DNA of 64,000 nt from Lithospermum erythrorhizon (taxonomy: Eukaryota > Streptophyta > Magnoliopsida > Boraginales > Boraginaceae): NCBI GenBank assembly GCA_019722365.1, contig JADFUC010000391.1, positions 1,426,001-1,490,000 on the forward strand. The letters are read 5' to 3'. This document shows positions 53,546 through 64,000 of the stretch, piece by piece. The stretch's first letter is position 1. Every line of letters starts with the position of its first letter. The notes under the pieces are model-generated. The model was given only the letters and a program-made list of their open reading frames with translations. It was not told the DNA's origin and searched no databases. The translations under genes and the position numbers were made by a program.

Positions 53546-55935
53546 TTTTTGAAGGGTTGACTAAAGTCAAAATTGAGAGTTGATTTTTAAAATTGAGGGG
53601 AAATTTTGCTTTGGGGGTTTTGTGAAAAGGTTTAGTTATAGAGATAGATGTAAAGAGGGATTTACGAGGCTTAGGTTTGGGGGTTTTTGAATTAGGTTCG
53701 GGGGGTGGGGGTTGGGTTCATCGAGGGGAGGGTATGCTTTGTGGGGATGGGTAGTGGGGCTGAACTGTTATACACACAAAACACTAGTTGTTTGGGGTCT
53801 GATATTATTTTTGTCACTGTTTGTAAAGTGTAGTAATTCTGAAATTATGTTCGAGGTAAAATAATTCGTTTAAATCTTAAACGGTATTTGGGTGTGTGTA
53901 TATTGGATCCAAGGTAGTGTGGGATGGGCATATTGAAAAAGAACATAATTGCGGATTCGAGATTTTGGGTCGGATATTATGGATATGAGGTTTATTTTTA
54001 ATAGTCCCAAATCGAAATTTCTTTGCGGTTTTCTTGATTATATAAGGAATGATGCGAAAAGATAGAAATGCGTAGGACAAATACGATAAGATCATGAAAT
54101 TGAAATGACGAGCATGGCTACATATTCGGGGAAGCGAATGACTAATTAGCCTAATAATAATAATGATAATATGATGCTCGGGGAGTTAGGTCCTTGCGTG
54201 CCCAGCTCCCAAACATGAAAAAAGCAAAGGTTAATGTGAATATTGAGTTGGTTATTACATATATTTTTATATTTGATAATAAAAATGATTATGCATTAAA
54301 AGAACAAATCTGAAATTCAATTGTGATAATGATCGATTTTTTTATAAAAAAAACCAAAAACAAATACGATTAATAAGATAAAATTAGCGTTTGAAGGTAA
54401 ATCGAGCAAATTAGGAATATTAAAATAATAATATATTTCTGATTGTTTCTTGGACAGTGCGGCAAGTTAAGTGCCACCGCCTCACATATATTTTTCAATG
54501 GATAAAGGTTACCCCAACTTCGTTTATTTTTTATTAGATGCCGTTTGAAGTTTATCCAGGAAGCGCCGTTTTAATAGATTTTCTCCACGGAAATATTATT
54601 TTAATCCCGTAAATTTAGGGAACCCTATTTTAATATTATAATTAGGCTTTATTAATGATAAAATCTAATTTCACTACTTTAATTATTTTGCTTTCATGTA
54701 AGCTAAAATATCGGGACCATGAATTTACCGTATTAATTTTCATTGGATTTTGAGTTGAAATCACAATAAATACGTGTAAGCTTGTAACTGTCGATCTTTT
54801 ATTAATTAATTTAACTAATTTAAAATAAAATTGAATTTATTATTAAATTTCGATTATCTACATTAAATATGTTGATTTTATTCAAAAAGAAACTAATATT
54901 CCAATCAATATATTTATATCAAAATAGTTAATATTAAAGAGTATTTATTCAAAGAATATGTTTACATAAATTTTATTTTTAATTATATTATAATGTTATA
55001 TTTAAATGTTTGAAATTACAATATAATGATTATATAAAAATTTATAAAAAAGTTATTTTAATAAAATTATACATGTTGAACTATGGACGGATTACTGGTA
55101 TTATTAATATGTGTAATTTATGGACATTTTAGCTCTTTAAGCTACTTTACGTCGGATGGTGAGAAACCGACAAGAAGACGTGTATCTCTTTGGTACAAGT
55201 TGTTCTCTTTTACAGTTTTATTTATGCAAGTTATTTCCACAATCAAAGCTGGTCCTATATACGGACTGTAGAGTACACATGGGCTCTTTATTAGTCAACA
55301 TTAGTCTTAATATCACAATGCAAAACCTAATTGCATATATATATACCAGTATATGTTTTGAGATAATTGTCAATTTGTCATAGTTATGGTGGTTAAGGCA
55401 CAGAAGAAATGAAAATATCAATTAAAAAAAATTATTATGTTTAATCACATTAAGTATGTAAGAGTTAACCATGCCAGGGGACAAATTTGGACTTTCATGT
55501 AATGTTAGCAATTCAAACATTAGCTTCACATAGAAGAATACTTATGATATATTCCCAAACATTTGAATAGAATAGCAATGGAATAATCAATGGACAAAAC
55601 TGGTGTAAAGGAATCAAAAGAGATTGAACATCCCACTACACATAAAAAAAATATAATAATAATAATGTTACTATGTTAGATTATCTTTGACATTATGCGT
55701 AACACTATTCGTGTAATAATTCAGTTAGTGACATATGTATATAACTTAACAATGAAAAACAAAACAATTTTTATCATTATCTCAATGAAGTATGCTAAGA
55801 TAGTGTCACATAAATTGAACATAATATATATCTCTAACCCAATAAAATAGTATAATATCAAAAGCAACACAAAATAGCCCACCAACTTCTCACATTTACA
55901 AAAACCACCCCATCAAACCCTAAACATTTTCATAT
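53546..55935. other. Spacer between reticulon promoter and ATL67-like gene
   Basis: 53546-53800 is the reticulon promoter/5' UTR side, with G-rich stretches near 53690-53760. The rest is AT-rich with no recognisable gene; 54200-55450 has the texture of decayed repeats. Confidence 0.3.
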
Positions 55936-56495
55936 TCACCCCCTCCTCCTCCCATCGGAGTATTGCGAGAGCGGCACCACCTCCGACAACGGTGTCGATA
56001 GCGGCGTAGGCAGCGGCGAGTTTCGACAAACAGGACACGTGGCATTCAATTTGAGCCATGCATCAACACACGTAACATGAAAATAATGCCTACAATCAGG
56101 CAACATCCTCAACATCTCCGACTCCCTATACTCACACAAACAAATAGGACACATTGTCTCATTTCCAACAAAACCAACATCAGAAATATTATTACAACTC
56201 TCATTTCTTAGTTTCTTGGAGTATATAAATCTTGGGTATGAGTTGATGACTGCATGGTCGAGTCCTATAGGGATGTTTTCGTTGTTTTCTTCATCGTCTT
56301 CGGCTACGAAGACGATACGTGGGAGGTAGATTGCGTTGGGGGTGTTGTTGGGCTGTTGAGAGTGGTGGTGGCTGCGGCGGTGTGTGGAGGCGGAGCGGCA
56401 GCAGAGGTAGGAGCCGAGGAGGAGGACGGAGGAGGAGGCTGGTGCATTTGCTGCTCATAACTAGGAGGTGGTGGGGAAGAGGTGGAGGAGGACAT
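55936..56495 (-). pseudogene. ATL67: ATL67-like RING-H2 E3 ligase with N-terminal frame break
   Basis: From 56454 to 55936 one frame is open and reads LLLGSYLCCRSAS, LPRIVFVAEDDEENNENIPI, GLDHAVINSYPRF, then the RING-H2 domain CPICLCEYRESEML...CRHYFHVTCVDAWLKLNATCPVC and the tail SEVVPLSQYSDGRRRG. This layout is that of ATL67-type E3 ligases, which are membrane-anchored and ubiquitinate targets with an E2. The open frame has no ATG before the RING and ends upstream at a TGA (56457-56455). The typical ATL N-terminus MSSSTSSPPPPSYE does exist at 56495, but in a different frame, and the transmembrane segment is about ten residues shorter than in relatives. The simplest reading is an indel of roughly 30 bp that shifted the frame, making this a pseudogene, unless the base calls are wrong or translation begins elsewhere. 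Confidence 0.75.
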
Positions 56496-58018
56496 TGTGG
56501 AGGAGATGGGGGTAGGTGGGTGGGGGGGTGTTTAAGGAAAGAAAGTGGGTGGGTTGTGCAGCATTAAAGAGGTGGTTCAAAACAGAGATTGCGCCAATTA
56601 ATTGCATAGCCTTGAGAACTTAATATAGGTGGTTCAAAGATATCAGATATCAAGTTTTTATATAACAATTTGAATACAATAAAATGAATCTCATTTTAAA
56701 TTAGTATTATTTGCTAGAGATTGACTAAATAATTAAATTGTTGGTATTATAAGGTAACATCTTTAAGTATTTAATTGGTATATCAAATTGTAGATTTTTT
56801 TTAAATGTAAATAATTGTAAATGAATCTTTAATGGTACTTAACAGCTAATTTCACGCTTTGAAAGAATACAACGGCAGGTTATTATGAAAGTCACATTCA
56901 TGTTTTGAAAATAGGAAACTTTTGTTTCTTTAATTGGTAATCTCTTTTTCGATCTTTAATGTTTTTTGATTGTGGTTTAATGACCATGTGGTATAATGTC
57001 ATTATTATTTATCACATTATTTTCATTTATGGCATCATTTTCACTTGGGTTTTGATGTTAGTCAAATGAGAGTTTCTAAAAACTTTACCTCTCGAGATAT
57101 TCATTTTTTGGCTTTTATTACTTTATGTTTTGTAATAATTAGTAATGGTACTGATAATGTAGGTATATAGTTAATTAAACCAAGGGCAAGGATTTTACAG
57201 AGTTTTCTTTCATTCTATGAACTTGTCTGTGCTGCAAAATCATGGGCCACTAAAAACATCTGCAAGTACTCCATAACTAGCAGAACATTTCACATTGTTT
57301 TTTCATGATATGTCAAAGACTTCAACTACATTAGTTCATGATGTCAGAATTCACAATCTTGTTAGGTCAACCGTCCACTATCCACCTCCAAGACTGGACC
57401 AAAACTCCATAAGTGTCCAACTACTAAAAGTACAGGAATTTATGTTCATTTTCCTCATGGGACTTAATTATTTCTCAGTAACATTAAATTCTCTTTGAAT
57501 AAAGAAACAAATAAAAGAACACTGACAAGAAGCATGGTCAATTGAGTCGCTCGAGACATCTTGAAATAATACGGAGTACATACATTAACGTACTTCTTCA
57601 TGCGAAATAAAGAAAAATTATATAATATACATCCTTACACCCTATGATAATATTCATAAATAGGAAAATTATTTTCAAATTAACTCAAAAATATAGTATA
57701 ATCAACCATTTTGATCATATCCAAGTAAAAGAAAATATAAAATATTTGAATTTATTGGATATTGAAAGATCTTAAAATAATACAATATCTCAAAATATGT
57801 ACACTCCACAAGCCAAAAATATCGTCCAATTCAATTATTAAAATTAACAATTTTTTTATGAAAAACTATATTTCTTCATCATTACACAAGCTCCTAAAGA
57901 AAACTGGAAATTTAATTTCTGATCATAATAACAAGAAACTGACTTGGTACTAGTTTAAGCGTTCAAGATCCATAATATATCTATAATTTACTGTAATTAC
58001 CTATCCAGAAATCATACC
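56496..58018. other. Spacer between ATL67-like and LEA_2 genes
   Basis: Contains the ATL67-like promoter side, then AT-rich DNA. AATACGGAGTA occurs near 57569. No coding gene seen. Confidence 0.3.
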
Positions 58019-58672
58019 CTATAGCTTAACCTTTCGGTCACACTTCTGTTCTTGAATCCCCTGAGTTGTAACATTCACCATAATACTGCAATTCATCTTC
58101 ACAACAACATGTCTCTTTATAATCTTCAACATCTTCACTCTGCCTCCAACTCTAGTGAAACTATTCATTGTGATCAATCCAACTCCTAGATCACTCGAAA
58201 ACACCGGATTCGACAGAATCCGGTCAGTCATAATATCCACACTCACATTCATCCTCATTGTTCTTCTAGCCTTGGCCTTCCCGGGCGGTCCACGTGCCTC
58301 GCCAACGACGATTCCATGGTAGAAAAGGCTTGTAGTTGTGTTGGCATACTTAAAAGATGCATAGTTTGGATTCTTGACTGATACATCTGCTGTTATGGTC
58401 ATGTTGGTGCTATTGTTGAGGTTGAATTTGTTGATGGAGACACCATTCATGCGAATAATTGGATCCTTAACTTTAAAGATTGTGAATATTAAGGTTATTA
58501 CAACTATGGCTTGGATCAGAAAAAGGGCAGCTATGCAAAAACAGCATATCTTCCATCTTTTCTTGCTTATGGTGAATTGCTTTTCTGAAGCAGTGTTGAT
58601 TTCTTCATCATCACTGATGATTTGTTGCTCAGTTTCAGTGGCTAATGGTCTGATTTGTTCTCTGTCTACCAT
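58019..58672 (-). CDS. LEA_2 domain / NHL-type membrane protein
   Basis: Single exon. I chose the start at 58672 (MVDREQIRPLATE), the usual beginning of this family, giving 217 residues; in-frame ATGs at 58705 and 58783 lie upstream. A cytoplasmic acidic N-terminus is followed by one transmembrane helix (about residues 42-67, after SKKRWKICCFC). Then comes a LEA_2 beta domain with DPIIRMNGVSINKF, the ADVSVKNPNYASFKYANTTT core and VVGEARGPPGKAKARRTMRM. Multiple N-X-S/T sites and a late MNCSIMVNVTTQGIQEQKC block are typical. Relatives (NDR1/HIN1-like, YLS9) localise to plasma membrane or plasmodesmata and are linked to stress and immunity; the biochemical role is undefined. The frame is intact. 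Confidence 0.87.
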   Translation of the reverse strand: MVDREQIRPLATETEQQIISDDEEINTASEKQFTISKKRWKICCFCIAALFLIQAIVVITLIFTIFKVKDPIIRMNGVSINKFNLNNSTNMTITADVSVKNPNYASFKYANTTTSLFYHGIVVGEARGPPGKAKARRTMRMNVSVDIMTDRILSNPVFSSDLGVGLITMNSFTRVGGRVKMLKIIKRHVVVKMNCSIMVNVTTQGIQEQKCDRKVKL

Positions 58673-58705
58673 GTTTCTTGAATTCTTATTAGCTAATTGT
58701 TCCAT

Positions 58706-61151
58706 ATATGTTGTTATATATATAGTGCGAGTGTTTGAGAGCTGGACTAGTTTATAGTTTGTACTCTGGCCGACTAGTATCACTAAGAGGAACTAGGACC
58801 TCATCGTACTACTAAAATTTTGTAAATTTTTTTATTATTAAATAATAATACTCTTAGTTAATTTAATTGATAAATACTTAAAAATATTTTATTAATAGTT
58901 TTATTAATGTTATTAATATATCCCAAAAAGGTATTTTATCAAAAAATATTTTAATTAATTATGAAAATAAAAAATATTTTATCAAGAAATAAAATTGGAA
59001 AAATCAAGATAAAGTTGCATTGAATTCTTATATGATTAAATAAAAAGAAAAGGAAATTTTTTTGTTACGTGATCAATTAAATTGAGATGGAGGGAATAGA
59101 TTTTTATCATTCATTTATTTAAAAATTAAGTTGCACTCTATATATTATATTTTTTAACCCATATATAGCCCAAGTTTTTCTGTTATCATTTAGCATTTCT
59201 TGCGTAGATTAAGAAAAATAAAAAGTAATAAAAAAGTGCATTGATTGAAAATGTAGAATGACAATCAATTTAAACAATATCATTGGTTGGATATTTATTT
59301 CAATAGAAAAAATAGTCAAAAATTTACATTAAAAATGTAAAAAAAAAAATTATTTATTATGTTAAAACGACGACTATAAAAAAATAATTTTGTTTGGCTA
59401 AAACGATAACTATAAAAAATGGAGGGAGTATAATATAAGTTTTTTCATCCCCTATATAAAAATTATCGTTCATTATGTTGTTACATTTGTTTCATTTATA
59501 GTCAATGTGGACTTTCAAACAACTAAATGATTATTCCAAATCACTCCTTTAATTTCACAATTTGGTAGGTCTTTTCACTTAATCCAACTGTTGATTGGCT
59601 ATAACATTTTGAATATGTGATCGTATGTAGTTTAAAACTTATATGATCGGCGAAACATTGGGTAAACACTAGGTGATCGCTAGCATTAAGTAAATATAGC
59701 GGAGTAATTTAGTCGAGTTGATATTTAAATGTTATTGATGACGAAAATATTTCTCTTTATAACATTTGATACGCCGTTTAAAGCTAATTACAATCTCGGC
59801 TACCGATTTCTTCCAATTAGTAATCTTAATCACCGTCTTAAATGCTTACGATTCGAGCCTCGTTTTGCATTTGAACATTAAACTCTCACCAAAATAAGAG
59901 AAAAATAATACCTTGTGAAATTTACGAATCTAACCTACAAAGGATCCAGCATGCAGAAATTGGGAAGATAGTCATTGGTGAATCTTGAATTCAAACCGGC
60001 GCTGACTCCTTGAGGCGAGACCGATGACTGTGTTGGTGTGAAGAGAACGCGATTTAAGCATTCTTTGTAATTTGATATCGAGGATTGAGAGCCAGCCTTT
60101 TCGATTATAATCTACCTCGTTTCTTGTAGCAACGGCTCAAGATTGATGCGTTGTCAGACTTGATGGGTAGCCTCACGACTCTGCTGGGTCTTTTTTCCAG
60201 TAGTTTTGTCTTATTCAGCGTCTTTCGTGAGAAACTTCGATGGTCGCCCATTCATTAGAATTACCACTAGGTCAGCGACATGATGGAGTTAACATAGGAT
60301 GAGAACACGAAAAGAACATGCATCTTGGTGGTATGAGTAGTCTGCGTCAATCATGTCGAACATATCAGCATACGTTTTTTGTTGTCGAGATTATTACATT
60401 TCTATAGCTTTCTTTACACTGATTTCTTGATTTTCTCCGTATCTCTCCGTCATGAGGCTCTGAACCATTCATTGAACACTTGTTTGAGTATTGCAAAATG
60501 GGAGGATTAAAATAAGTATAAAAAATTTAGGGCTTGATTTGGTTATGCATTCATATGAAAAATTATGTCATAAATTGAAATCCGAGATGTAACAAAAATT
60601 GTTGGGCGAAATGGGTATCAAATGTTATAATAGAAGTGTTTTAGGTCATTAAGAACGTTTAGATATGAAATTGACTAAATTAACTCCGCTATGTTTTCCT
60701 ATATTTGCTTAATGTTACGGTCATCGCTTATGTTTTACGCTTAATGTTTCGTCGATCACACTATCTTGGCTTAGTACCGTCGATCGCTTTTATCTTTAAA
60801 AAGTACCGTCGATCTTTATCTTTAAAAAAGTTCAGTGATCACGAATTCGATTATGTGAAAGACAAAATGTCGCTACTTGAAAATCGCGTGTTCTCAGTAG
60901 CGGAATGAGTGATCGGCGGAGCAAATTTTAAAGATAGGTGATCAGCTTGAAACGATTTGAAATATAAATAATGGTGAAAGCATCTTAATAGCGTAGATAA
61001 TTAAATTTCTTAATTAACCTTATTTTAAATTATATTATTATGAATTGAATACCATATCATACCAATTACTGAGTATTTTACAATAAAATGACACAAATAT
61101 GTGTACATAATCTCATTGGGTACCGAGTTCTCCAGTCTCATGTATTAAATT
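58706..61151. other. Spacer with decayed repeats
   Basis: 58800-59040 is very AT-rich. GGAGGGAGTATAAT at 59421-59434 is a Stowaway-type end, with an uncertain partner near 59090 (GATGGAGGGAATAGA). 59740-60480 and 60690-60960 are GC-richer patches of unrecognised repeat; in the second, a CTTTTATCTTTAAAAAGTACCGTCGATC block is duplicated. No gene seen. Confidence 0.35.
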
Positions 61152-61162
61152 TCTCCATTAGA

Positions 61163-61268
61163 GAACATCGAGCAGTCTTAGGTTAGGAAGCGTTGATAAG
61201 CTTTAAAGGTCGCAGGTTCGATTAAATATAAGGAAGCGTTAGGTGGGTTTTTTTAAAAAAAAAAAAAA
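61163..61268 (+). mobile_element. tRNA-derived SINE, about 106 bp, with 11-bp target duplication
   Basis: Perfect direct repeats TCTCCATTAGA (61152-61162 and 61269-61279) flank a 106-bp body. The body has an A-box-like TCTTAGGTTAGG (from about 61176) and a B-box-like GCAGGTTCGATTA (61212-61224) about 40 bases later, the spacing of a tRNA-derived pol III promoter, and ends in T7 followed by A15. Flanking duplication, pol III boxes and terminal A run together identify a SINE mobilised by LINE machinery. Confidence 0.82.
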
Positions 61269-61279
61269 TCTCCATTAGA

Positions 61280-62176
61280 ATGAATGGTTTTGACTTTAAT
61301 GAAACGTTCCATTCCTTCAAATTCTAGATTGAAATGAATGGGGTTAGTTATGAGTCCTTAAACCACCTTAGTAATTAATTATTGCAACAAACGTCAAACT
61401 AGGGGGCCAGCCTAACCATTAGTGGAGAAGAACCAAACCAGTCTCTCGTTTCGGTCAGTTCACCGAAATTGATTCTAATGCTTTTTTGATCGAATCTGTC
61501 AACTTATTATATAGAGCTTTACTTGTATGATTTACCTAACTGATATGGTTTGAAATTATTATATCAGTTCAAGGTATACCCAATCCATACTCGATGAGTA
61601 GCTAACGACTGCGGATCATATTCTAGTGAAGCTCGCTGCTTATAAATAACACTCCTTCAATTTTAACATTTGTACTCCTAGAATTATAAGTATGAAGTAA
61701 GAAATATATGATCCTATAACAACAATAAAATAATAAAAAATGTATTGAAAATGTAAAAGGACAAGTAATTCAAAACCAATTTTCGAAGTTAGGTTGTCAA
61801 GCATATAAATAACCCAAAATCCGGAGGATATATAATGTTGCATTCCATAGCTCTTCAGTATTAGATTTGTTTTCTTATCCCTATCAGTCAAGATTTTGTA
61901 TTCCGTCTTATCTTTGATATGATAGAATAAATCAAAATATTGCGTGATCTACGCTTATCTTTATCTTTGTCGAATAATTGAAGCAGTCTTTATGACTTTC
62001 TTTCTTGAATCGATTCGAAAGCTTGATTTTCGTGTTATCGCGTGAAAAACCGGTATTCGATTCGCAACCGTTTAAAAGGGAAGTGTTGAACTGATATAGA
62101 CTATGAGGTACATATTTCCATTGGGTCATGCATGGGCCATTTTTTCCTTGTTTTATGTTCTTCTACTGGCCCAATA
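61280..62176. other. Spacer upstream of the sHSP gene
   Basis: No gene recognised. Scattered G/C patches look like decayed repeat. Confidence 0.3.
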
Positions 62177-62312
62177 TAACATGGTAGAGTTCTCTAGATC
62201 TCTCCAAGCCACTCTAGTCCTTGTCCCAAATCTTTGTCTACTTTTGTCTAGAACATTATAGATTCCAACCAAATTATCCTCATCCAGAAACATCCTCCTC
62301 TTGCTATAAATA
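62177..62312 (+). promoter_or_regulatory. Likely heat-shock promoter with TATA box
   Basis: TATAAATA is at 62305-62312, 113 bases before the start codon. Imperfect heat-shock elements (alternating GAA/TTC) lie upstream: around 62180-62192 (GTTCTCTAGATCT), 62249-62266 (TAGAACATTATAGATTCC) and 62285-62298 (CAGAAACATCCTCC). Their match is partial, so heat-shock factor binding is an inference supported by the downstream gene type. Confidence 0.5.
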
Positions 62313-62424
62313 CCCAACAATCCTCCCATTTCAAACCATCAAGAAACAATCAATCACAACCTCACCAAGCAATTCAATCATCATCATAATACTCTCAACT
62401 CTTTCAAGAAACCAAATAGCAACA

Positions 62425-62895
62425 ATGTCATTGATCCCAAGCATGTTCGGAGGCCGACGAAACAACATCCTCGACCCATTCTCAATGGACATTTGGGACC
62501 CCTTTTCATCATTCTCAAGTAGTGCTCTATCCAACACTTCCAACAATGAAACATCTGCGTTCGCCAACGCAAGAATTGATTGGAAAGAGACCCCAGAAGC
62601 TCACATCTTCAAGGCTGATCTTCCAGGGCTCAAGAAGGAGGAAGTGAAAGTTGAGGTTGAAGAAGACAGAGTTTTGCAACTAAGTGGTGAAAGAAGCAGA
62701 GAACATGAGGAGAAGAATGATAAATGGCATAGAATGGAGAGGAGCAGTGGCAAATTTGTGAGGAGGTTTAGGCTTCCTGATAATGCTAAAATGGATCAGA
62801 TTAAGGCAAGTATGGAGAATGGAGTGTTGACTGTTACTGTGCCTAAGGAAGAACAGAAGAAACCTCAAGTCAAGGCCATTGATATCTCTGGTTGA
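62425..62895 (+). CDS. Class I cytosolic small heat-shock protein
   Basis: Single exon, 156 residues, the usual length of class CI sHSPs of 17-18 kDa. The start at 62425 ([20 protein letters not shown]) is the standard class I N-terminus; the frame is open further upstream but that is leader sequence. The alpha-crystallin domain (about residues 48-148) shows [54 protein letters not shown] and [11 protein letters not shown]. The C-terminal extension ends KAIDISG, containing the I-x-I motif in KAIDI that docks between dimers. Such proteins form 12-mer or larger oligomers and hold unfolding proteins for HSP70/HSP100 in the cytosol. Upstream TATA and heat-shock-like elements fit heat induction. 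Intronless as is common for rapidly induced heat genes. Confidence 0.96.
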   Translation: MSLIPSMFGGRRNNILDPFSMDIWDPFSSFSSSALSNTSNNETSAFANARIDWKETPEAHIFKADLPGLKKEEVKVEVEEDRVLQLSGERSREHEEKNDKWHRMERSSGKFVRRFRLPDNAKMDQIKASMENGVLTVTVPKEEQKKPQVKAIDISG

Positions 62896-63743
62896 ATTTA
62901 CTCCAAAATAAATCAATAAAATTGAACTTTGTGTGGTGTTGTGTGTTTTTTGTGTATGTTATTGCATGCAAAGCAAATTGTAATGTATGTTGGAGTGTTC
63001 TTAAGCTTTTGCTAAAATAATACAGAGTAAATAATATTTCAGCAAGATTCTAGTTACATCATAATTTTTCATCATATGCATGATATATTGAGTATAATTT
63101 ATAATTAAAGAGATTGCAAACGAAAGCATGTAAAGAATGCATAAGATCATATTTCGTTAATATAGAAGTTTCATATCCTTCCATCTTCAAAAATCAAAAT
63201 GGAGTAATAGTAAAACTTAAGTTCATAGTATCACTTAACTAGATATTTTTTTCTAAGTGTTGAATATGAACAAGTGACTACCAGCATAAAAGATTTTTGT
63301 TCTACTTCTCGTATATTAATGGTGTTCTCTTCTTTCACTTTTATTGTGGTTCTGTCTTCTTTTTTTTTTTTTGTTAATTTTGTGGAGGTTGGCTCAATTA
63401 TGTTTATGAGATGATCATTTTGGACCAAACTTATGGTAAAAAGACAAAAATAAAAAACATTATCTATTGCTCAACATTTATGCTTATTCAGCATGAGTGA
63501 GATGTAGGCTATCCAGATGCCAATAACAAAAAAAAGGAGAGATGGAGAAAAAGACTAAAGAACACCCCTGGCTTATGCTAATCACTACTCATGAGCCCTT
63601 AGAGATAAGCAATGGCCTAAGGGAACAAGTGTATCAACAATATCATAAATGACTACAAAACGAACATTGGGAAGTTGTAAAAACATACAACGTATCAGAT
63701 GATGACTGTTCTGTTGAGGAATCTGTCCAGGCGATCTTCTAGA
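62896..63743. other. Convergent spacer between sHSP and mL46 genes
   Basis: Holds the sHSP 3' UTR (AATAAA-like signal near 62910) and probably the mL46 3' UTR from the right. No other feature. Confidence 0.35.
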
Positions 63744-64000
63744 TCAACTTATGATCATTTTGTTCAGGAACTCAGCTTGCTCGGGGAAAATCTCCAGCAC
63801 TTCATCTTTTGTCACCCACAAGAAATCATCACATTTTCCAACATTGAACTTGTTGGCAGCGATGACTTGAGACTTGAAGAAAAAACGCTGCAAATTCAGC
63901 AGAGAACAAATGTTAAGTACGCAGTCAAAACCATAACCAATACTACGAGTAATCCAGGAAACACCAGAATGACTATACCTTAAACGATGGAAATTTCTTA
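63744..64000 (-). CDS. MRPL46: Mitochondrial ribosomal protein mL46, 3' end (partial)
   Basis: The gene runs off the right edge. The last exon (63887-63744, 48 codons with stop) encodes RFFFKSQVIAANKF, then CDDFLWVTKDEVLEIF and FPEQAEFLNKMIIS. The preceding exon (from beyond 64000 to 63979) ends KKFPSFK|GTATAG and joins in phase. FFFK followed by VWVTKDEL-type sequence is the C-terminus of eukaryotic mL46, a Nudix-like protein of the mitochondrial large ribosomal subunit (At1g14620 DECOY relative). It is expected in the mitochondrial matrix; the targeting peptide would be outside the window. Convergent with the sHSP gene. Confidence is limited by having only about 55 residues. Confidence 0.75.
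   Translation of the reverse strand, partial: RNFHRLRYSHSGVSWITRSIGYGFDCVLNICSLLNLQRFFFKSQVIAANKFNVGKCDDFLWVTKDEVLEIFPEQAEFLNKMIIS

Noticed and set aside
56254..56567. Gly/Trp-rich plus-strand frames over the ATL67-like gene
   Set aside because: Antisense of the Pro/Ser/Ala-rich ATL N-terminus.
58374..58757. 127-residue plus-strand frame opposite the LEA_2 gene
   Set aside because: Antisense shadow of the transmembrane segment and LEA_2 core.
62680..62916. Minus-strand frame over the sHSP 3' half
   Set aside because: Antisense shadow of the conserved alpha-crystallin domain.

Overview
The window is plant nuclear DNA, AT-rich, with the layout of a medium-density dicot chromosome arm. Genes have short GT-AG introns and proteins from plant-specific families (WRKY group III, EDR4-like, RTNLB reticulon, ATL RING-H2, LEA_2, DUF1191, cytochrome b5-fused sphingolipid desaturase, class I small heat-shock protein). 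Between them lie long gene-free stretches holding decayed transposons. The species cannot be fixed from the sequence. I found no bacterial, organellar or viral block and no CRISPR.

Layout. 1-4.8 kb: a 0.53 kb MITE, then a three-exon group III WRKY factor (+) with two Stowaway-like MITEs in its second intron. 5.7 kb: an intact tRNA-Ser(UGA). 6.15-9.8 kb: a four-exon EDR4-like protein (-), convergent with the WRKY gene. 9.8-18 kb: repeat-rich, with a degenerate Ty1/copia element carrying both LTRs (11.5-14.6 kb). 18-21.7 kb: a UBC8-type ubiquitin-conjugating enzyme (-) whose 5' leader/intron junction has been amplified in tandem. 21.8-28.4 kb: repeats, including a likely solo LTR with 5-bp target duplication (24.57-25.63 kb). 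28.4-29.3 kb: DUF1191 membrane protein (-). 31.4-32.3 kb: C2-domain protein (-). 33.4-35.3 kb: a possible unidentified or decaying gene (-). 36.3-37.4 kb: a foldback/MULE-like element. 37.8 kb: a tRNA-Gly(UCC) pseudogene. 40.5-42 kb: a delta-8 sphingolipid desaturase gene (-) broken in one short segment. 42-50.9 kb: repeat-rich, gene-poor. 50.9-53.5 kb: reticulon (-). 55.9-56.5 kb: ATL67-like RING-H2 E3 (-) with a frame break before or within the membrane segment. 58.0-58.7 kb: LEA_2/NHL-type protein (-). 61.2 kb: a short SINE with perfect 11-bp target duplication. 62.4-62.9 kb: class I sHSP (+). 63.7 kb to the edge: 3' end of a mitochondrial ribosomal protein mL46 gene (-).

The genes do not form a pathway or cluster; plant neighbours are usually independent. 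Several belong to families tied to stress and immunity (WRKY group III, EDR4, ATL, LEA_2/NHL, C2, sHSP), but that is family knowledge, not evidence of joint function. I saw no convincing new biological system. The most useful observations are the tandem copies of the E2 5' leader splice-donor region, the two genes with localised reading-frame damage, and several mobile elements whose boundaries can be read directly.
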